This document shows, in pieces, positions 1 through 7,809 of a stretch of 33,393 nt of DNA; the first letter of the stretch is position 1, and each line of letters starts with the position of its first letter. The notes under the pieces were generated by a model, which was not told where the DNA came from, did no database searches, and was given only the letters and a program-made list of their open reading frames with translations. Both the position numbers and the translations under genes were made by a program. The stretch spans positions 1 through 33,393 of the forward strand of contig JACIYT010000020.1 of assembly GCA_014359765.1 (NCBI GenBank), written 5' to 3'. This DNA comes from Roseovarius sp. Lineage in GTDB: Bacteria > Pseudomonadota > Alphaproteobacteria > Rhodobacterales > Rhodobacteraceae.

Positions 1-125
1 CGCCGCCTCACCCTCAATCTGCTGCGAACCGCCCGCCCGAAACTCCCCATCTCGCGCAAAAGAAAGCGCTCCGGATGGTCCGACGCCTTCGCAAGATCCG
101 TCATCGGTCAAATGCGATAGCCCTG
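1..125 (+). mobile_element. 3' end of an ISAs1-like insertion sequence (transposase C-terminus)
   Basis: Frame 1 is open from the window edge to a TAG at 118-120 and encodes about 39 residues ending in WSDAFARSVIGQMR. The pattern LNLLR...KRKRSGW is typical of the C-terminus of ISAs1-family transposases (known family feature, judged from memory). CCCTG at 121-125, directly after the stop, fits the CAGGG-type terminal repeat of such elements, so the IS edge is probably near 125. Only the last tenth of the transposase is present. The assignment to ISAs1 rather than another DDE family is likely but not certain. Confidence 0.6.
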
Positions 126-197
126 GGCGCGGGGCTGACCCCTCTGGACGCAGGCCCCGACCCGTCCTAACCTCGCCACAAAACGGGAGGGACGCAG

Positions 198-1064
198 ATG
201 GCCACGGGCACCAATATCCGCACCTGGTTCGACGGGCGCTGGCACGACGGCGACATGGCGGTGATGAAGGCCGCCGATCACGGCATGTGGCTGGGCACCA
301 CGGTGTTCGACGGGGCGCGTTTCGTCGATGGGATCGCCCCGGATCTCGACCGGCATTGCGCCCGCCTCAACGCCTCGGCGCGCGCGCTGATGATCACCCC
401 CACGCTGAGCGCCGGCGAGATCGAGGAGATCGTCTGGGACGGCCTTTCGGCCTGTCCCGCGGATGCCGCGATCTATATCCGGCCGATGTACTGGGCGCTC
501 GACGGGGGGCATCTGGGCGTGATGCCCAGGGAGGGGGCGACCGGCTTTGCCATCAGCCTCGAGGAGATCCCCATTCCGCCGCCCGATGCCGCCACCACGC
601 TCTGCCGCACGCGCTTTCGCCGCCCCGTGCTCGAGGATGCGGTGGTCAACGCCAAGGCCGGCTGCCTCTATCCCAACAACGCCCGGATGCTCAAGGAGGC
701 GCGGGATCGGGGCTTTGGCAATGCACTTGTCGCCGACGCGCTCGGCAATGTCGCCGAGACGGCCACCGCCAATGTCTTTGCCGTGCGCGATGGCGAGGTC
801 TTCACCCCCATCGCCAACGGCACCTTCCTCGCCGGGATCACCCGGGCGCGCCACATCGACAACATGCGCCGCAACGGCATGACCGTGCACGAAACCGTCA
901 TGACCTTCGACGATTTCGCGGCGGCCGACGAGGTGTTCCTGTCGGGCAACCTGAACAAGGTCACGCCGGTCTCCGCCTTCGAGGAGCGCCAGTATGCGCT
1001 CGGCCCCGTCACCGCACGCGTGCGCGAGATGTATTGGGACTGGGCCCGTTCGCCGCAGCCCTGA
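198..1064 (+). CDS. ilvE: Class IV PLP aminotransferase, branched-chain amino acid type
   Basis: A 288-residue fold-type IV PLP enzyme, probably transferring the amino group between branched-chain amino acids and 2-oxoglutarate in the cytoplasm. The N-terminus has the family pattern YxGR-like FDGRWHDG followed by ADHGMWLGTTVFDGARF. The presumed PLP lysine lies in VVNAKAGCLYPNN (about residue 153). The C-terminal half has the GNVAETATANVFAVRDGEVFTP block and the FLAGITRARHI block. The start at 198 follows a strong GGGAGGGAC ribosome binding site. The usual K-C/A-x-G-N-Y stretch reads KAGCLYPN, so substrate preference could differ; a D-amino-acid or 4-amino-4-deoxychorismate enzyme is less likely. 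It converges on queG with about 20 bp between stops. Confidence 0.8.
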   Translation: MATGTNIRTWFDGRWHDGDMAVMKAADHGMWLGTTVFDGARFVDGIAPDLDRHCARLNASARALMITPTLSAGEIEEIVWDGLSACPADAAIYIRPMYWALDGGHLGVMPREGATGFAISLEEIPIPPPDAATTLCRTRFRRPVLEDAVVNAKAGCLYPNNARMLKEARDRGFGNALVADALGNVAETATANVFAVRDGEVFTPIANGTFLAGITRARHIDNMRRNGMTVHETVMTFDDFAAADEVFLSGNLNKVTPVSAFEERQYALGPVTARVREMYWDWARSPQP

Positions 1065-1083
1065 GCGCCGGGGGCCGACCGCA

Positions 1084-2118
1084 TCACCGCCGAAGCCGTG
1101 CCACGGCCCAGCGCGCGGCGTCGGCCACGGCCGCATCCGCATCCTCGCAATGCACCCGCGCCACCTCGCGCAAAGACGCCTGCCCCGAGTTGCCGATCGC
1201 ATAGAGCACGTTGCGCAGGAACCGCGCCCAGCCGATCCGCTTGATCGGGCTGCCCGCGAATCGCGCGCGAAACCCGGCCTCGTCCAGGCCCGCCAGCCCC
1301 GCCAGCGGCGGCGCCACCAGATCGGCGCGCGCGTGATACTTCACCTCCCGCGCGGCCACCGCGAACTTGTTCCACGGACACGCGGCCAGGCAATCGTCGC
1401 AGCCATAGATGCGGTTGCCCAGCAAGGGCCGCAACCCGGGATCGACCGGCCCCTTGTGCTCGATCGTCAGGTAGGAAATGCAGCGCCGCGCGTCGAGTTG
1501 ATAGGGCGCGGGAAAGGCCCTGGTCGGGCAGATGTCGAGACAGGCCCGGCACGAGCCGCAATGATCCGCCTCCGCCGCATCAGGCGCCAGTTCCAGCGTC
1601 GTGAACACCGACCCGATGAAGAACCAGTTGCCCAGCGCGCGGCTCACCAGGTTGGTGTGCTTGCCCTGCCAGCCCAGCCCCGCCGCCTGCCCCAGCGGCT
1701 TTTCCGGCACCGGCGCGGTATCGACGAAGACCTTCACCTCGCCGCCGGCCTCGGCGATCAGCCAGCGCGCCAGCCGCTTGAGCCGCTTCTTGACCGTGTC
1801 GTGATAATCGCGCCCCCGTGCATAGACCGAGATGTTGCCGCAATCCCGCCGCGTAAGCCCCGCCAGCGGATCCGCCTCGGGCGTATAGCTCTCGCCCAGC
1901 ACGATCACGCTTTTCGCCTCGGGCCACAGGACCTGCGGCGCACCGCGCCAGTGGCTGCGCTCTTCCAGCCAGCGCATCTGCCCGTGATAGCCCTTCTCCA
2001 GAAACGCCGCCAGCCGCGCCGGCACCTGCGGCACGTCATCGGGCCGGCAGATCCGACAGGCATCGAACCCCTCGGCGAGGGCCTGCGCCACCAGCCTGTC
2101 CTTCAGCCCCCCGTTCAT
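1084..2118 (-). CDS. queG: tRNA epoxyqueuosine(34) reductase QueG
   Basis: Catalyses the last step of queuosine formation, reducing epoxyqueuosine at the wobble position of tRNA, using cobalamin and two [4Fe-4S] clusters. The 344-residue protein shows the family's two cluster motifs, [12 protein letters not shown] (C187, C190, C193, C197) and CDDCLAACP (C240, C243, C247), and the VDTAPVPEK segment holding the expected catalytic Asp (D133). A HEAT-like C-terminal tail of the form [12 protein letters not shown] follows. I prefer the ATG at 2118 (MNGGLKDRL): the 20 extra residues available upstream come from hairpin-rich intergenic DNA and are not protein-like. It lies downstream of the fzlA-like gene on the same strand, with 69 bp of structured spacer. 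Confidence 0.93.
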   Translation of the reverse strand: MNGGLKDRLVAQALAEGFDACRICRPDDVPQVPARLAAFLEKGYHGQMRWLEERSHWRGAPQVLWPEAKSVIVLGESYTPEADPLAGLTRRDCGNISVYARGRDYHDTVKKRLKRLARWLIAEAGGEVKVFVDTAPVPEKPLGQAAGLGWQGKHTNLVSRALGNWFFIGSVFTTLELAPDAAEADHCGSCRACLDICPTRAFPAPYQLDARRCISYLTIEHKGPVDPGLRPLLGNRIYGCDDCLAACPWNKFAVAAREVKYHARADLVAPPLAGLAGLDEAGFRARFAGSPIKRIGWARFLRNVLYAIGNSGQASLREVARVHCEDADAAVADAARWAVARLRR

Positions 2119-2120
2119 CT

Positions 2121-2180
2121 TTCCGACAAATACTCCGGGGGAGTCGCGCTGCGCGCGACGGGGGCGGAGCCCCCGCATCG
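2121..2180. repeat. Two adjacent hairpins in the fzlA-queG gap, Roseobacter-type intergenic element
   Basis: The gap contains AATACTCCGGGGGAG followed by two inverted repeats. GTCGCG/CGCGAC lies near 2141-2157 and GGGGC/GCCCC near 2160-2173. From memory, the combination 'aaatactccggggg ... ggggcggagcccc' recurs between genes in Rhodobacteraceae genomes and behaves like a mobile or terminator-like intergenic sequence. On the minus strand it could weaken readthrough from fzlA into queG. Confidence 0.45.
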
Positions 2181-2187
2181 CCCGGGT

Positions 2188-2853
2188 TCAGAAATCCAGA
2201 TCGGCATAATGCGCAGGCGGCGGAAAGCCGGGCACCTGATCGGCGAGGATCGCGCGGAAGGCGGGGCGTGACTTGATCTTGGCATACCAGTCCTTGACCA
2301 CCTCCGAACGGTGCCAGTCCACGTCCGAGATATAGTCGAGCGCCGACAGATGCGCAGCGGCGGCGAAATCCGCGAGCGTCATCACATCGCCCGCCAGCCA
2401 GCGGCGGTGATCGAGCAGCCAGGCCATGTAATCGAGGTGAAACCGGATCGCGCGCGCCCCGTCCTTGACGTTGCGGCTGTCGGGAAATCCCTGTTTCATG
2501 ATCTTCTTGTTCACCCGCTCGTAGAGCAGCTTCGAGGTCACTTCGGCGTGGAACTTGTCGTCGAACCAGCCCATGAGGCGGCGGACCTCATGGCGCGCCT
2601 CGGGCTCTTTCGGCAGCAGCGGCGGGCTGGGGTGGCGTTCTTCCAGATATTCGCAGATCGCGCCGCTTTCCGCGAGGGTCAGCCCGTCGATGCGCAGCAC
2701 CGGCACCTTGCCCGCGGGGTTGCGGCGCAGGAAATCGGCATCCTTCTCCCAATAGCGTTCCTCGACCAGCTCGCATTCGATCCGCTTTTCGGCCAGCACC
2801 AGCCGCACCTTGCGGCAGAAGGGCGAGAGCGGAACGTGATAGAGCCTGGCCAT
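2188..2853 (-). CDS. fzlA: GST-fold protein, FzlA-like (FtsZ-binding family)
   Basis: A 221-residue glutathione S-transferase-fold protein. The thioredoxin-like N-domain carries SPFCRKVRLVLAEK (about residues 9-22), NPAGKVPVL and the ESGAICEYLEE block. The all-alpha C-domain follows, with the WLAGDVMTLADFAAAAHLS motif. The ending PGFPPPAHYADLDF matches what I remember of the FzlA branch. In Caulobacter, FzlA binds FtsZ and couples the Z-ring to septal wall synthesis, so a cytoplasmic division role is inferred rather than a detoxifying transferase. mtgA, a peptidoglycan glycosyltransferase, lies just upstream on the same strand, which is compatible. A plain GST remains possible; an alignment with Caulobacter FzlA would decide. 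Confidence 0.7.
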   Translation of the reverse strand: MARLYHVPLSPFCRKVRLVLAEKRIECELVEERYWEKDADFLRRNPAGKVPVLRIDGLTLAESGAICEYLEERHPSPPLLPKEPEARHEVRRLMGWFDDKFHAEVTSKLLYERVNKKIMKQGFPDSRNVKDGARAIRFHLDYMAWLLDHRRWLAGDVMTLADFAAAAHLSALDYISDVDWHRSEVVKDWYAKIKSRPAFRAILADQVPGFPPPAHYADLDF

Positions 2854-2911
2854 GGGTCACAACCTGATGAGAACCGGGGTCCGCCCTCAATGCCTGCTTC
2901 GCCGGCGGGAT

Positions 2912-3625
2912 TCAATCCTCGAAACAGGCGGCGCGCCCGTCGCGCGCGATGGTGGCGGCCCCGTCCATGATTTGCGCGGCGCGCCGGCGCACGGCATCGG
3001 AGGGCCGGCTGGCCGAGCGTCCCCTCGGATCGGGCAGCACCGCGGCGAGGCGGGCGGCCTGCGCTGCGCTCAGATCGGCGGCGCTCACGCCGAAGTAATG
3101 CCGCGCCGCCGCCTCGACACCGAACACGCCGGTGTCGAACTCGGCCACGTTGAGATAGACCTCGACGATCCGCCGCTTGGGCCAGACGGTCTCCATCACC
3201 GGCGTGATCATCGCCTCGAGCGCCTTGCGCGCCCAGTTGCGCCCGTGCCAGAGCCAGACATTCTTGACCACCTGCTGGCTGAGCGTGGAGGCCCCGCGCC
3301 CCCTGCCCTCGGCGATGGCCGTGCGGATCGCGCCCATGTCGAATCCCCAATGCAGGCAGAAATTCGCGTCCTCGGCGGCCACGGCCGAGCGCGCCATCAC
3401 CGGCGCGATGCGCGCCATCGGCACCCAGTCCTGCGCGATCCCGCCCAGCCGCCGCCCCTCCTGCCAGGTGTAGATCGTCACCGGCGGGTTGACCCAGCGA
3501 TAGAGCAGCACCGTTCCCGCCAGAAGCACGACAACCGCCAGCACCGCGCGCAGGAGCCAGCGCCGCAGGAATGCGACCGGCCTGAACCGTATCGCCTGTT
3601 TTCGTGATTTGCGCGCCCGTGCCAT
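2912..3625 (-). CDS. mtgA: Monofunctional peptidoglycan glycosyltransferase MtgA
   Basis: A GT51 enzyme that polymerises lipid II into glycan strands on the periplasmic side of the inner membrane. The start at 3625 is preferred over the upstream ATG because AGGAAGG lies just before it. The protein (about 237 residues) begins with a basic stretch and one membrane anchor (about residues 22-43). GT51 motifs follow in order: VAAEDANFCLHWGFD with the catalytic Glu (E85), GASTLSQQVVKN (111-122) and RRIVEVYLNVAEFG-like RRIVEVYLNVAEFD with the second Glu (E155). There is no transpeptidase domain. It is transcribed toward the fzlA-like gene with a 58-bp gap. Confidence 0.93.
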   Translation of the reverse strand: MARARKSRKQAIRFRPVAFLRRWLLRAVLAVVVLLAGTVLLYRWVNPPVTIYTWQEGRRLGGIAQDWVPMARIAPVMARSAVAAEDANFCLHWGFDMGAIRTAIAEGRGRGASTLSQQVVKNVWLWHGRNWARKALEAMITPVMETVWPKRRIVEVYLNVAEFDTGVFGVEAAARHYFGVSAADLSAAQAARLAAVLPDPRGRSASRPSDAVRRRAAQIMDGAATIARDGRAACFED

Positions 3626-3771
3626 GGCCTTCCTATAGCCGCCCTTGCGCCGGGGCAAAACACCCCGGTTGCAAGCGGCGATTTTGCGACATCGCGCCGC
3701 AAGGGCATCCTGTCATCTTCAAATCCGGTTTTCGCCCCCCCATGTTGCCGCCACCATCGAAGAGGACAGCC

Positions 3772-4191
3772 ATGCGCGACACCACGCTCACCGCCGAGAC
3801 CGATCGCACCGATCGCACCGATCGCACCGATCGCCCGGTCAAGTCCGCCATGTGGCGCGGCTTTCGCGGCAAATGCCCCAATTGCGGATCGGGGCCGATC
3901 CTGCGGAGCTATCTCAAGGTGCGCGATCATTGCCCGGTCTGCCAGGAAAATCTCAGCCACCATCGCGCCGATGATGGCCCGGCCTATCTGACGATCCTGA
4001 TCGTCGGGCACCTGATGGCGCCGCTGCTGATGATCGTGTTCGAGACCTGGCGGCCGGAGCCGCTCGTTCTCTTCACGATTTTTGCCATTGGCACCATTGC
4101 GCTGTCGCTCTACCTTCTTCCCCGACTCAAGGGCGCGATCGTCGGGTTGCAATGGGCCAAGCGGATGCACGGCTTTGGCAGCGGTGACTAG
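3772..4191 (+). CDS. DUF983 small membrane protein with zinc-ribbon-like cysteines
   Basis: A 139-residue protein of the DUF983 family (COG5349), function unknown. It has two CPxC pairs, CPNCGSGPIL and CPVCQENL, which probably bind a metal. The HHRADDGPAYLTILIVGHL motif typical of the family follows, then two hydrophobic segments (about residues 72-92 and 98-115). Start chosen at 3772 after AAGAGGAC; the longer open frame upstream overlaps the mtgA 5' region and is not protein-like. The N-terminus contains four TDR units from a 9-bp tandem repeat. Relatives often lie near cytochrome oxidase or RNase R genes; here the neighbour is a NUDIX gene, 24 bp downstream and probably co-transcribed. Confidence 0.82.
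   Translation: MRDTTLTAETDRTDRTDRTDRPVKSAMWRGFRGKCPNCGSGPILRSYLKVRDHCPVCQENLSHHRADDGPAYLTILIVGHLMAPLLMIVFETWRPEPLVLFTIFAIGTIALSLYLLPRLKGAIVGLQWAKRMHGFGSGD
3800..3835 (+). repeat. 9-bp tandem repeat inside the DUF983 gene
   Basis: The unit accgatcgc is repeated about four times in a row, encoding TDRTDRTDRTDR at residues 11-22. The length is a multiple of three, so copy-number change keeps the frame. It lies in the non-conserved N-terminal tail before the first cysteine motif. Confidence 0.85.
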
Positions 4192-4215
4192 CCCCGGGAT
4201 CTACAGGGGGCAGGG

Positions 4216-4938
4216 ATGGAACAGACCAGAACAGAGGTGCCGGTGGTGCCGGTGCGCGACGCGGCCACGGTGATCGCGCTGCGCGAACGCGACGGCGTGC
4301 CGCATGTCCTCATGGGACAGCGCGGCGCCGGCGCGGCCTTCATGCCCAACAAGGTCGTCTTTCCCGGCGGCGCGGTCGATCCGGGCGACGCCACGATCCC
4401 GCTCGCGCGCCCGCTGCCCGATCTGTGCTCCGGGCGGCTGCGCGAGCAGTCCGAGCGTGACCTCTCCCATGCTCTCGCCGCCGCCGCGATTCGCGAGCTC
4501 TGGGAGGAAACCGGCCTCGCTCTCGGGGTGCCGGGGGAATGGACGGGCGAGGTGCCGCCCGACTGGCAGGGCTTTGCCGCGCGTGGCCTCGTGCCCGCGG
4601 CCCACGCGCTGCAATTCGTGTTTCGTGCGATCACCCCGCCGGGCCGCCCGCGCCGCTTCGATGCGCGGTTCTTCCTGATCCATGCCGAGGCGCTGGCCGG
4701 CGATCTCGACGATTTCTCCGCCGCCTGCGAGGAATTGAGTCACCTGCAATGGATCCCGCTGCCCGACGCGCGCCATTTCGACCTGCCGTTCATCACCGAG
4801 GTCGTTCTGGCGGAGGTGGCGGCGCGCGCCCATGACCGCACCCCACCCGCCTCGGTGCCGTTCTTCCGCAACACCGACGAGGAGAGTCACTTTCTGCGGC
4901 TCAACGGAGCGCGACCACTGCAATCACCGACAGGGTGA
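4216..4938 (+). CDS. NUDIX hydrolase
   Basis: A 240-residue NUDIX pyrophosphohydrolase of unknown substrate. The box is recognisable but interrupted: FPGGAVDPGD (about 49-58), then a long insertion, then AAIRELWEETGL (about 90-101). The arrangement GG...REx2EExG keeps the metal-binding glutamates E94, E97 and E98. Insertions of this type occur in coenzyme A or nucleoside-diphosphate-linked NUDIX proteins of animals and bacteria, but the substrate cannot be read from sequence. It follows the DUF983 gene by 24 bp. Its 3' end overlaps the convergent EamA gene by 38 bp. Confidence 0.85.
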   Translation: MEQTRTEVPVVPVRDAATVIALRERDGVPHVLMGQRGAGAAFMPNKVVFPGGAVDPGDATIPLARPLPDLCSGRLREQSERDLSHALAAAAIRELWEETGLALGVPGEWTGEVPPDWQGFAARGLVPAAHALQFVFRAITPPGRPRRFDARFFLIHAEALAGDLDDFSAACEELSHLQWIPLPDARHFDLPFITEVVLAEVAARAHDRTPPASVPFFRNTDEESHFLRLNGARPLQSPTG

Positions 4939-5803
4939 CGAGGGCGATGCCCCAGCCCTCGCGCGCGCTCAGCCGCTCGCCAAAGAAGAGCCATGCGGCG
5001 ATCAGCGAAAAGACCACCTCGACCTGACCCACCGCAAAGACCAGCGCCGCGTTCTGGAGCGTGAAGGCGGTGAAGCCGCACAGGCTCCCGCCGAGGCCGG
5101 CCAGCCCGATCCAGACCGCCGTGCGCCAGGCCGTCGCGACACGGATCAGCTGGCCCGGCTCGCGCAGATGGAGCCAGAGCGAGAGCGTCACCGATTGCAT
5201 CACGGTGACCACCGCCAGCGTCAGCACCGCGCGCAGCAACGGATCGTCGCTGGCGATCTGCAACGTGGCGCCACGATAGCCCACGGCGGAAACGGCAAAG
5301 CACGCCCCCGAGGCAAGCCCGAGAAACGCCGGCCGCGGCGCGATCCGCCGCCACCAGCGCCCCGCGCGCCCCGGCGTCTGCGACAGCAGCAGCACCCCCA
5401 CGAGCCCCAGCAGGATCGCGCCCACCCCCGCCAGAGGCAGCCGGTCGCCCAGCACCACCAGCCCGAGCAGCGCCGTCTGCACCACCTCGGTCTTCTTGAA
5501 GGCGATGCCCACGGCGAAATTGCGCTCGGCAAAGAGCATGACGATGGCCCAGGTGCCCAGGATCTGCGCCAGCCCCCCGGCTATCGCATAGCCCCAGAAA
5601 GGCGGCGGATAACCGGGCCAGGCAGTCCCCGCGACAGCCAGGTATCCGATGGCCAGCATCACCACGAAGGGCGCGGAAAAGACGAATCGCGCCAGCGTCG
5701 CGCCACCCGCGCTGAGCGCGCCCATGCTCAGGTATTTTTGCAGCATGAAGCGCAGGGTCTGAAACGCCGCCGCGCCGATCGAAAGGATGATCCAGGTCTC
5801 CAT
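4901..5803 (-). CDS. EamA/DMT-family membrane transporter
   Basis: A 300-residue protein of the drug/metabolite transporter superfamily with about ten hydrophobic segments arranged as two EamA repeats. The second repeat includes LGGSLCGFTAFTLQNAALVFAVGQVEVVFSLIAAWLFFGERLS, a family-typical final block ending in an xFFGE motif. It probably exports a small metabolite across the inner membrane; the substrate is unknown. It is downstream of metR on the same strand (54 bp gap) and may be read from the same transcript, which raises the weak possibility of an amino-acid-linked role. The stop is 38 bp inside the convergent NUDIX gene. Confidence 0.85.
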   Translation of the reverse strand: METWIILSIGAAAFQTLRFMLQKYLSMGALSAGGATLARFVFSAPFVVMLAIGYLAVAGTAWPGYPPPFWGYAIAGGLAQILGTWAIVMLFAERNFAVGIAFKKTEVVQTALLGLVVLGDRLPLAGVGAILLGLVGVLLLSQTPGRAGRWWRRIAPRPAFLGLASGACFAVSAVGYRGATLQIASDDPLLRAVLTLAVVTVMQSVTLSLWLHLREPGQLIRVATAWRTAVWIGLAGLGGSLCGFTAFTLQNAALVFAVGQVEVVFSLIAAWLFFGERLSAREGWGIALVTLSVIAVVALR

Positions 5804-5857
5804 GCCCCGTCATGCCCCGGAACGCCGGGCTTGGCCAGAGGCGACGCGCGGCGCCGC

Positions 5858-6784
5858 TCAGCCCCCTTCGCGGGGCGCCTCGCCGCGCTGGAGCCGCACC
5901 GGGATCTCGCGCGCCAGCCGCAACAGATGCGCCACATAGGGCTTTTCGGCGTCCTCGTCGCGGATCGCGGCATAAAGGCGTTTGGTCCGCCCCTCGGCCG
6001 TCAGCGGGCGGGTGACGTAATCCGAGCTTGTGCGCACCTCGCGCACCACCCAGTCAGGCAGCACCGCCACGCCGCGATTCGAGGCCACCAGCAGCAGGAT
6101 GACGGCGGTCAGTTCCACCTGCCTGATGCCGCGCGGCTCGACCTTGGCGGGGGTCAGCAATTCGGTGAACACGTCGAGCCGCGAGCGGTCCACCGGGTAG
6201 GTGATGAGGATCTCGTCGCGGAAATCCGCCGCCTCGACATAGGGTTTGGCCGCCAGCGGATGCTGGGCGGAGGCCACGAAAACCGGCTCGTAATCGAAAA
6301 GCGGCTTGAAGCTTATCCCCGGCAGATCCTCGGGGTCGGAGGACACCACGAGATCCACCTCCTCCTTTTGCAAGGCGGGCAGCGCGTCGAATGCCAGGCC
6401 GGGCCGGATATCGAGATCGACATCGCCCCAGGTCTTGCGGAACCGCTCGAGCACCGGGAAAAGCCACTCGAAACAGGCGTGGCACTCGATGGCGATATGC
6501 ATCCGCCCCGAACTGCCGCGCCGCAGCCCCTCGAATTCCTGTTCGAGCGCCTCGATTTCGGGCAGGATCTTCTCGGCGAGGCGCAGCAGGCGATGCCCCG
6601 CCGCCGAGAGGCGCAAAGGCTTGGAGCGCCTGACAAAAAGCTCCACCCCGGTCTGTTCCTCCAGCCCCTTGATCTGGTGGCTGAGCGCCGATTGCGTGAT
6701 GTGGAGAATATCCGCCGCCCGCGCCAGCCCGCCCGCCTGGTGAATGGCGCGGATCGTCCTGAGATGGCGAAGCTCGATGTGCAT
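5858..6784 (-). CDS. metR: LysR-type regulator, MetR-like
   Basis: A 308-residue LysR-type regulator. The N-terminal winged helix (HLRTIRAIHQAGGLARAADILHITQSALSHQIKGLEEQ, about residues 6-44) is MetR-like and the ligand-binding domain has the MetR-like IECHACFEWLFPVLERFR segment. In other proteobacteria MetR uses homocysteine as coactivator and controls methionine genes. It diverges from metF with only 104 bp between start codons, and two 13-bp MetR-like half-site pairs lie there, which strongly supports the name. The ATG at 6784 is preceded by GAGG inside one of those sites, suggesting autoregulation. Confidence 0.9.
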   Translation of the reverse strand: MHIELRHLRTIRAIHQAGGLARAADILHITQSALSHQIKGLEEQTGVELFVRRSKPLRLSAAGHRLLRLAEKILPEIEALEQEFEGLRRGSSGRMHIAIECHACFEWLFPVLERFRKTWGDVDLDIRPGLAFDALPALQKEEVDLVVSSDPEDLPGISFKPLFDYEPVFVASAQHPLAAKPYVEAADFRDEILITYPVDRSRLDVFTELLTPAKVEPRGIRQVELTAVILLLVASNRGVAVLPDWVVREVRTSSDYVTRPLTAEGRTKRLYAAIRDEDAEKPYVAHLLRLAREIPVRLQRGEAPREGG

Positions 6785-6786
6785 TA

Positions 6787-6799
6787 TGAGGTATCCTCA
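6787..6799. promoter_or_regulatory. Putative MetR operator 1, at the metR start
   Basis: TGAGGTATCCTCA has perfect arms TGAGG/CCTCA around a 3-nt centre and the 13-bp geometry of the known MetR consensus TGAANNNNNTTCA. It ends 2 bp from the metR start codon and covers the metR Shine-Dalgarno GAGG. Bound protein would block metR. The same arms could form an RNA hairpin hiding the ribosome binding site. Confidence 0.6.
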
Positions 6800-6817
6800 T
6801 CCTCACCATGAATGATA

Positions 6818-6830
6818 TGAAGTTGTCTCA
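6818..6830. promoter_or_regulatory. Putative MetR operator 2, upstream of metF
   Basis: TGAAGTTGTCTCA matches TGAANNNNNTTCA at seven of eight fixed positions. Its centre lies 31 bp (about three helical turns) from the centre of the site at 6787-6799, so both would face the same side of the DNA. This is the expected layout for cooperative LysR binding between divergent genes. Confidence 0.5.
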
Positions 6831-6840
6831 CAGCGGCGCG

Positions 6841-6880
6841 CCTGCAACAAGGGGTGTCGCAGCCCCTCCTTTCGCAGGAT
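6841..6880 (+). promoter_or_regulatory. Nested hairpin in the metF leader covering its ribosome binding site
   Basis: CCTGC (6841-6845) pairs with GCAGG (6874-6878). Inside it GGGG (6851-6854) pairs with CCCC (6863-6866) around an eight-base loop. The outer 3' arm contains the start of the metF Shine-Dalgarno AGGA (6876-6879), so the fold would lower translation. It does not match a SAM-II or SAM/SAH riboswitch consensus that I can recall. Confidence 0.35.
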
Positions 6881-6888
6881 CCCTGATC

Positions 6889-7755
6889 ATGGCCACGCCG
6901 CGCGTCTCCTTCGAGTTCTTCCCGCCCAAGTCGCTCGAGGCGTCCTTTCGCCTCTGGGACACGGTGCACGCGCTCGCGCCGCTGGCGCCGCGCTTTGTCT
7001 CGGTCACCTATGGCGCGGGCGGCACCACGCGCGAGCTGACCCGCGAGGCCGTGAGCACGCTGCACAAGGCCACGGGCCTCAATGTCGCGGCGCATCTGAC
7101 CTGCGTCGATGCCAGCCGCGCGGAGACGCTGGAGATCGCCGATCAGTTTCACGCCGCCGGGGTGCGCGAGATCGTGGCGCTGAGGGGTGACGCGCCCAAG
7201 GGCTCGGACGGGTTCACCCCCCATCCCGAGGGGTTTGCCAACAGCTGCGAGCTGATTGCCGCGCTGGCCGACACGGACAAGTTCACGATCCGCGTCGGCG
7301 CCTATCCCGAGAAACACCCCGAGGCGGCCAGCGCGCAGGCCGATATCGACTGGCTCAAGCGCAAGCTCGATGCCGGCGCGTCAGAGGCGATCACCCAGTT
7401 CTTCTTCGAGGCCGGGACCTTCTTTCGCTTTCGCGATGCCTGTGCCGCGGCGGGGATCACCGCGCCGATCATCCCCGGCATCCTGCCGATCGAGAACTGG
7501 GCCGGCGCGCGCAGGTTCGCGCAGGCCTGCGGCACGAGCGTGCCCGCCTGGCTCGACGAGGCCTTCGACAAGGCGCTCCGCGACGACAGCCACGACCTGC
7601 TGGCCACCGCGCTGTGCACCGAGCTGTGCCGCGAGCTGATCGAGGGCGGGGTGGAGGATCTGCATTTCTACACGCTCAACCGCCCCGAACTCACCCGCAA
7701 TGTCTGCCAGGCGCTCGGCGTGACGCCCAAACCGGCGCTGAACGACGTGGCCTGA
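6889..7755 (+). CDS. metF: 5,10-methylenetetrahydrofolate reductase MetF
   Basis: A 288-residue TIM-barrel flavoprotein that reduces 5,10-methylene-THF to 5-methyl-THF for methionine synthesis. It opens with VSFEFFPPKS, carrying the catalytic Glu, then SVTYGAGGTTRELT, AAHLTCVDAS, REIVALRGDAPKG, VGAYPEKHPEA and SEAITQFFFEAGTFFRF. The C-terminus is VEDLHFYTLNRPELTRNVCQALG. The start at 6889 (MATPRVSFEFF) is preferred because AGGA lies upstream and homologues begin there; a further 27 in-frame residues upstream come from operator DNA. It diverges from metR, its presumed regulator. Confidence 0.96.
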   Translation: MATPRVSFEFFPPKSLEASFRLWDTVHALAPLAPRFVSVTYGAGGTTRELTREAVSTLHKATGLNVAAHLTCVDASRAETLEIADQFHAAGVREIVALRGDAPKGSDGFTPHPEGFANSCELIAALADTDKFTIRVGAYPEKHPEAASAQADIDWLKRKLDAGASEAITQFFFEAGTFFRFRDACAAAGITAPIIPGILPIENWAGARRFAQACGTSVPAWLDEAFDKALRDDSHDLLATALCTELCRELIEGGVEDLHFYTLNRPELTRNVCQALGVTPKPALNDVA

Positions 7756-7809
7756 GCCGGTCCGCGCCGGCGCTTGACAAGCTCCCGCGCGCAAGCGATG
7801 CACCGCCGC

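Noticed and set aside
4832..6811. 659-residue plus-strand open frame across the EamA and metR genes
   Set aside because: Low-complexity H/R/Q/P composition, antisense to two recognisable genes.
6841..6888. Known SAM-II or SAM/SAH riboswitch before metF
   Set aside because: The hairpins do not carry the conserved loop sequences of either class, so it is listed only as an unnamed structure.
7756..7809. Possible fluoride riboswitch before crcB
   Set aside because: The gap is only 54 bp and lacks the conserved crcB-motif bases that I can recall; only a CGCTTG/CAAGCG repeat is present.
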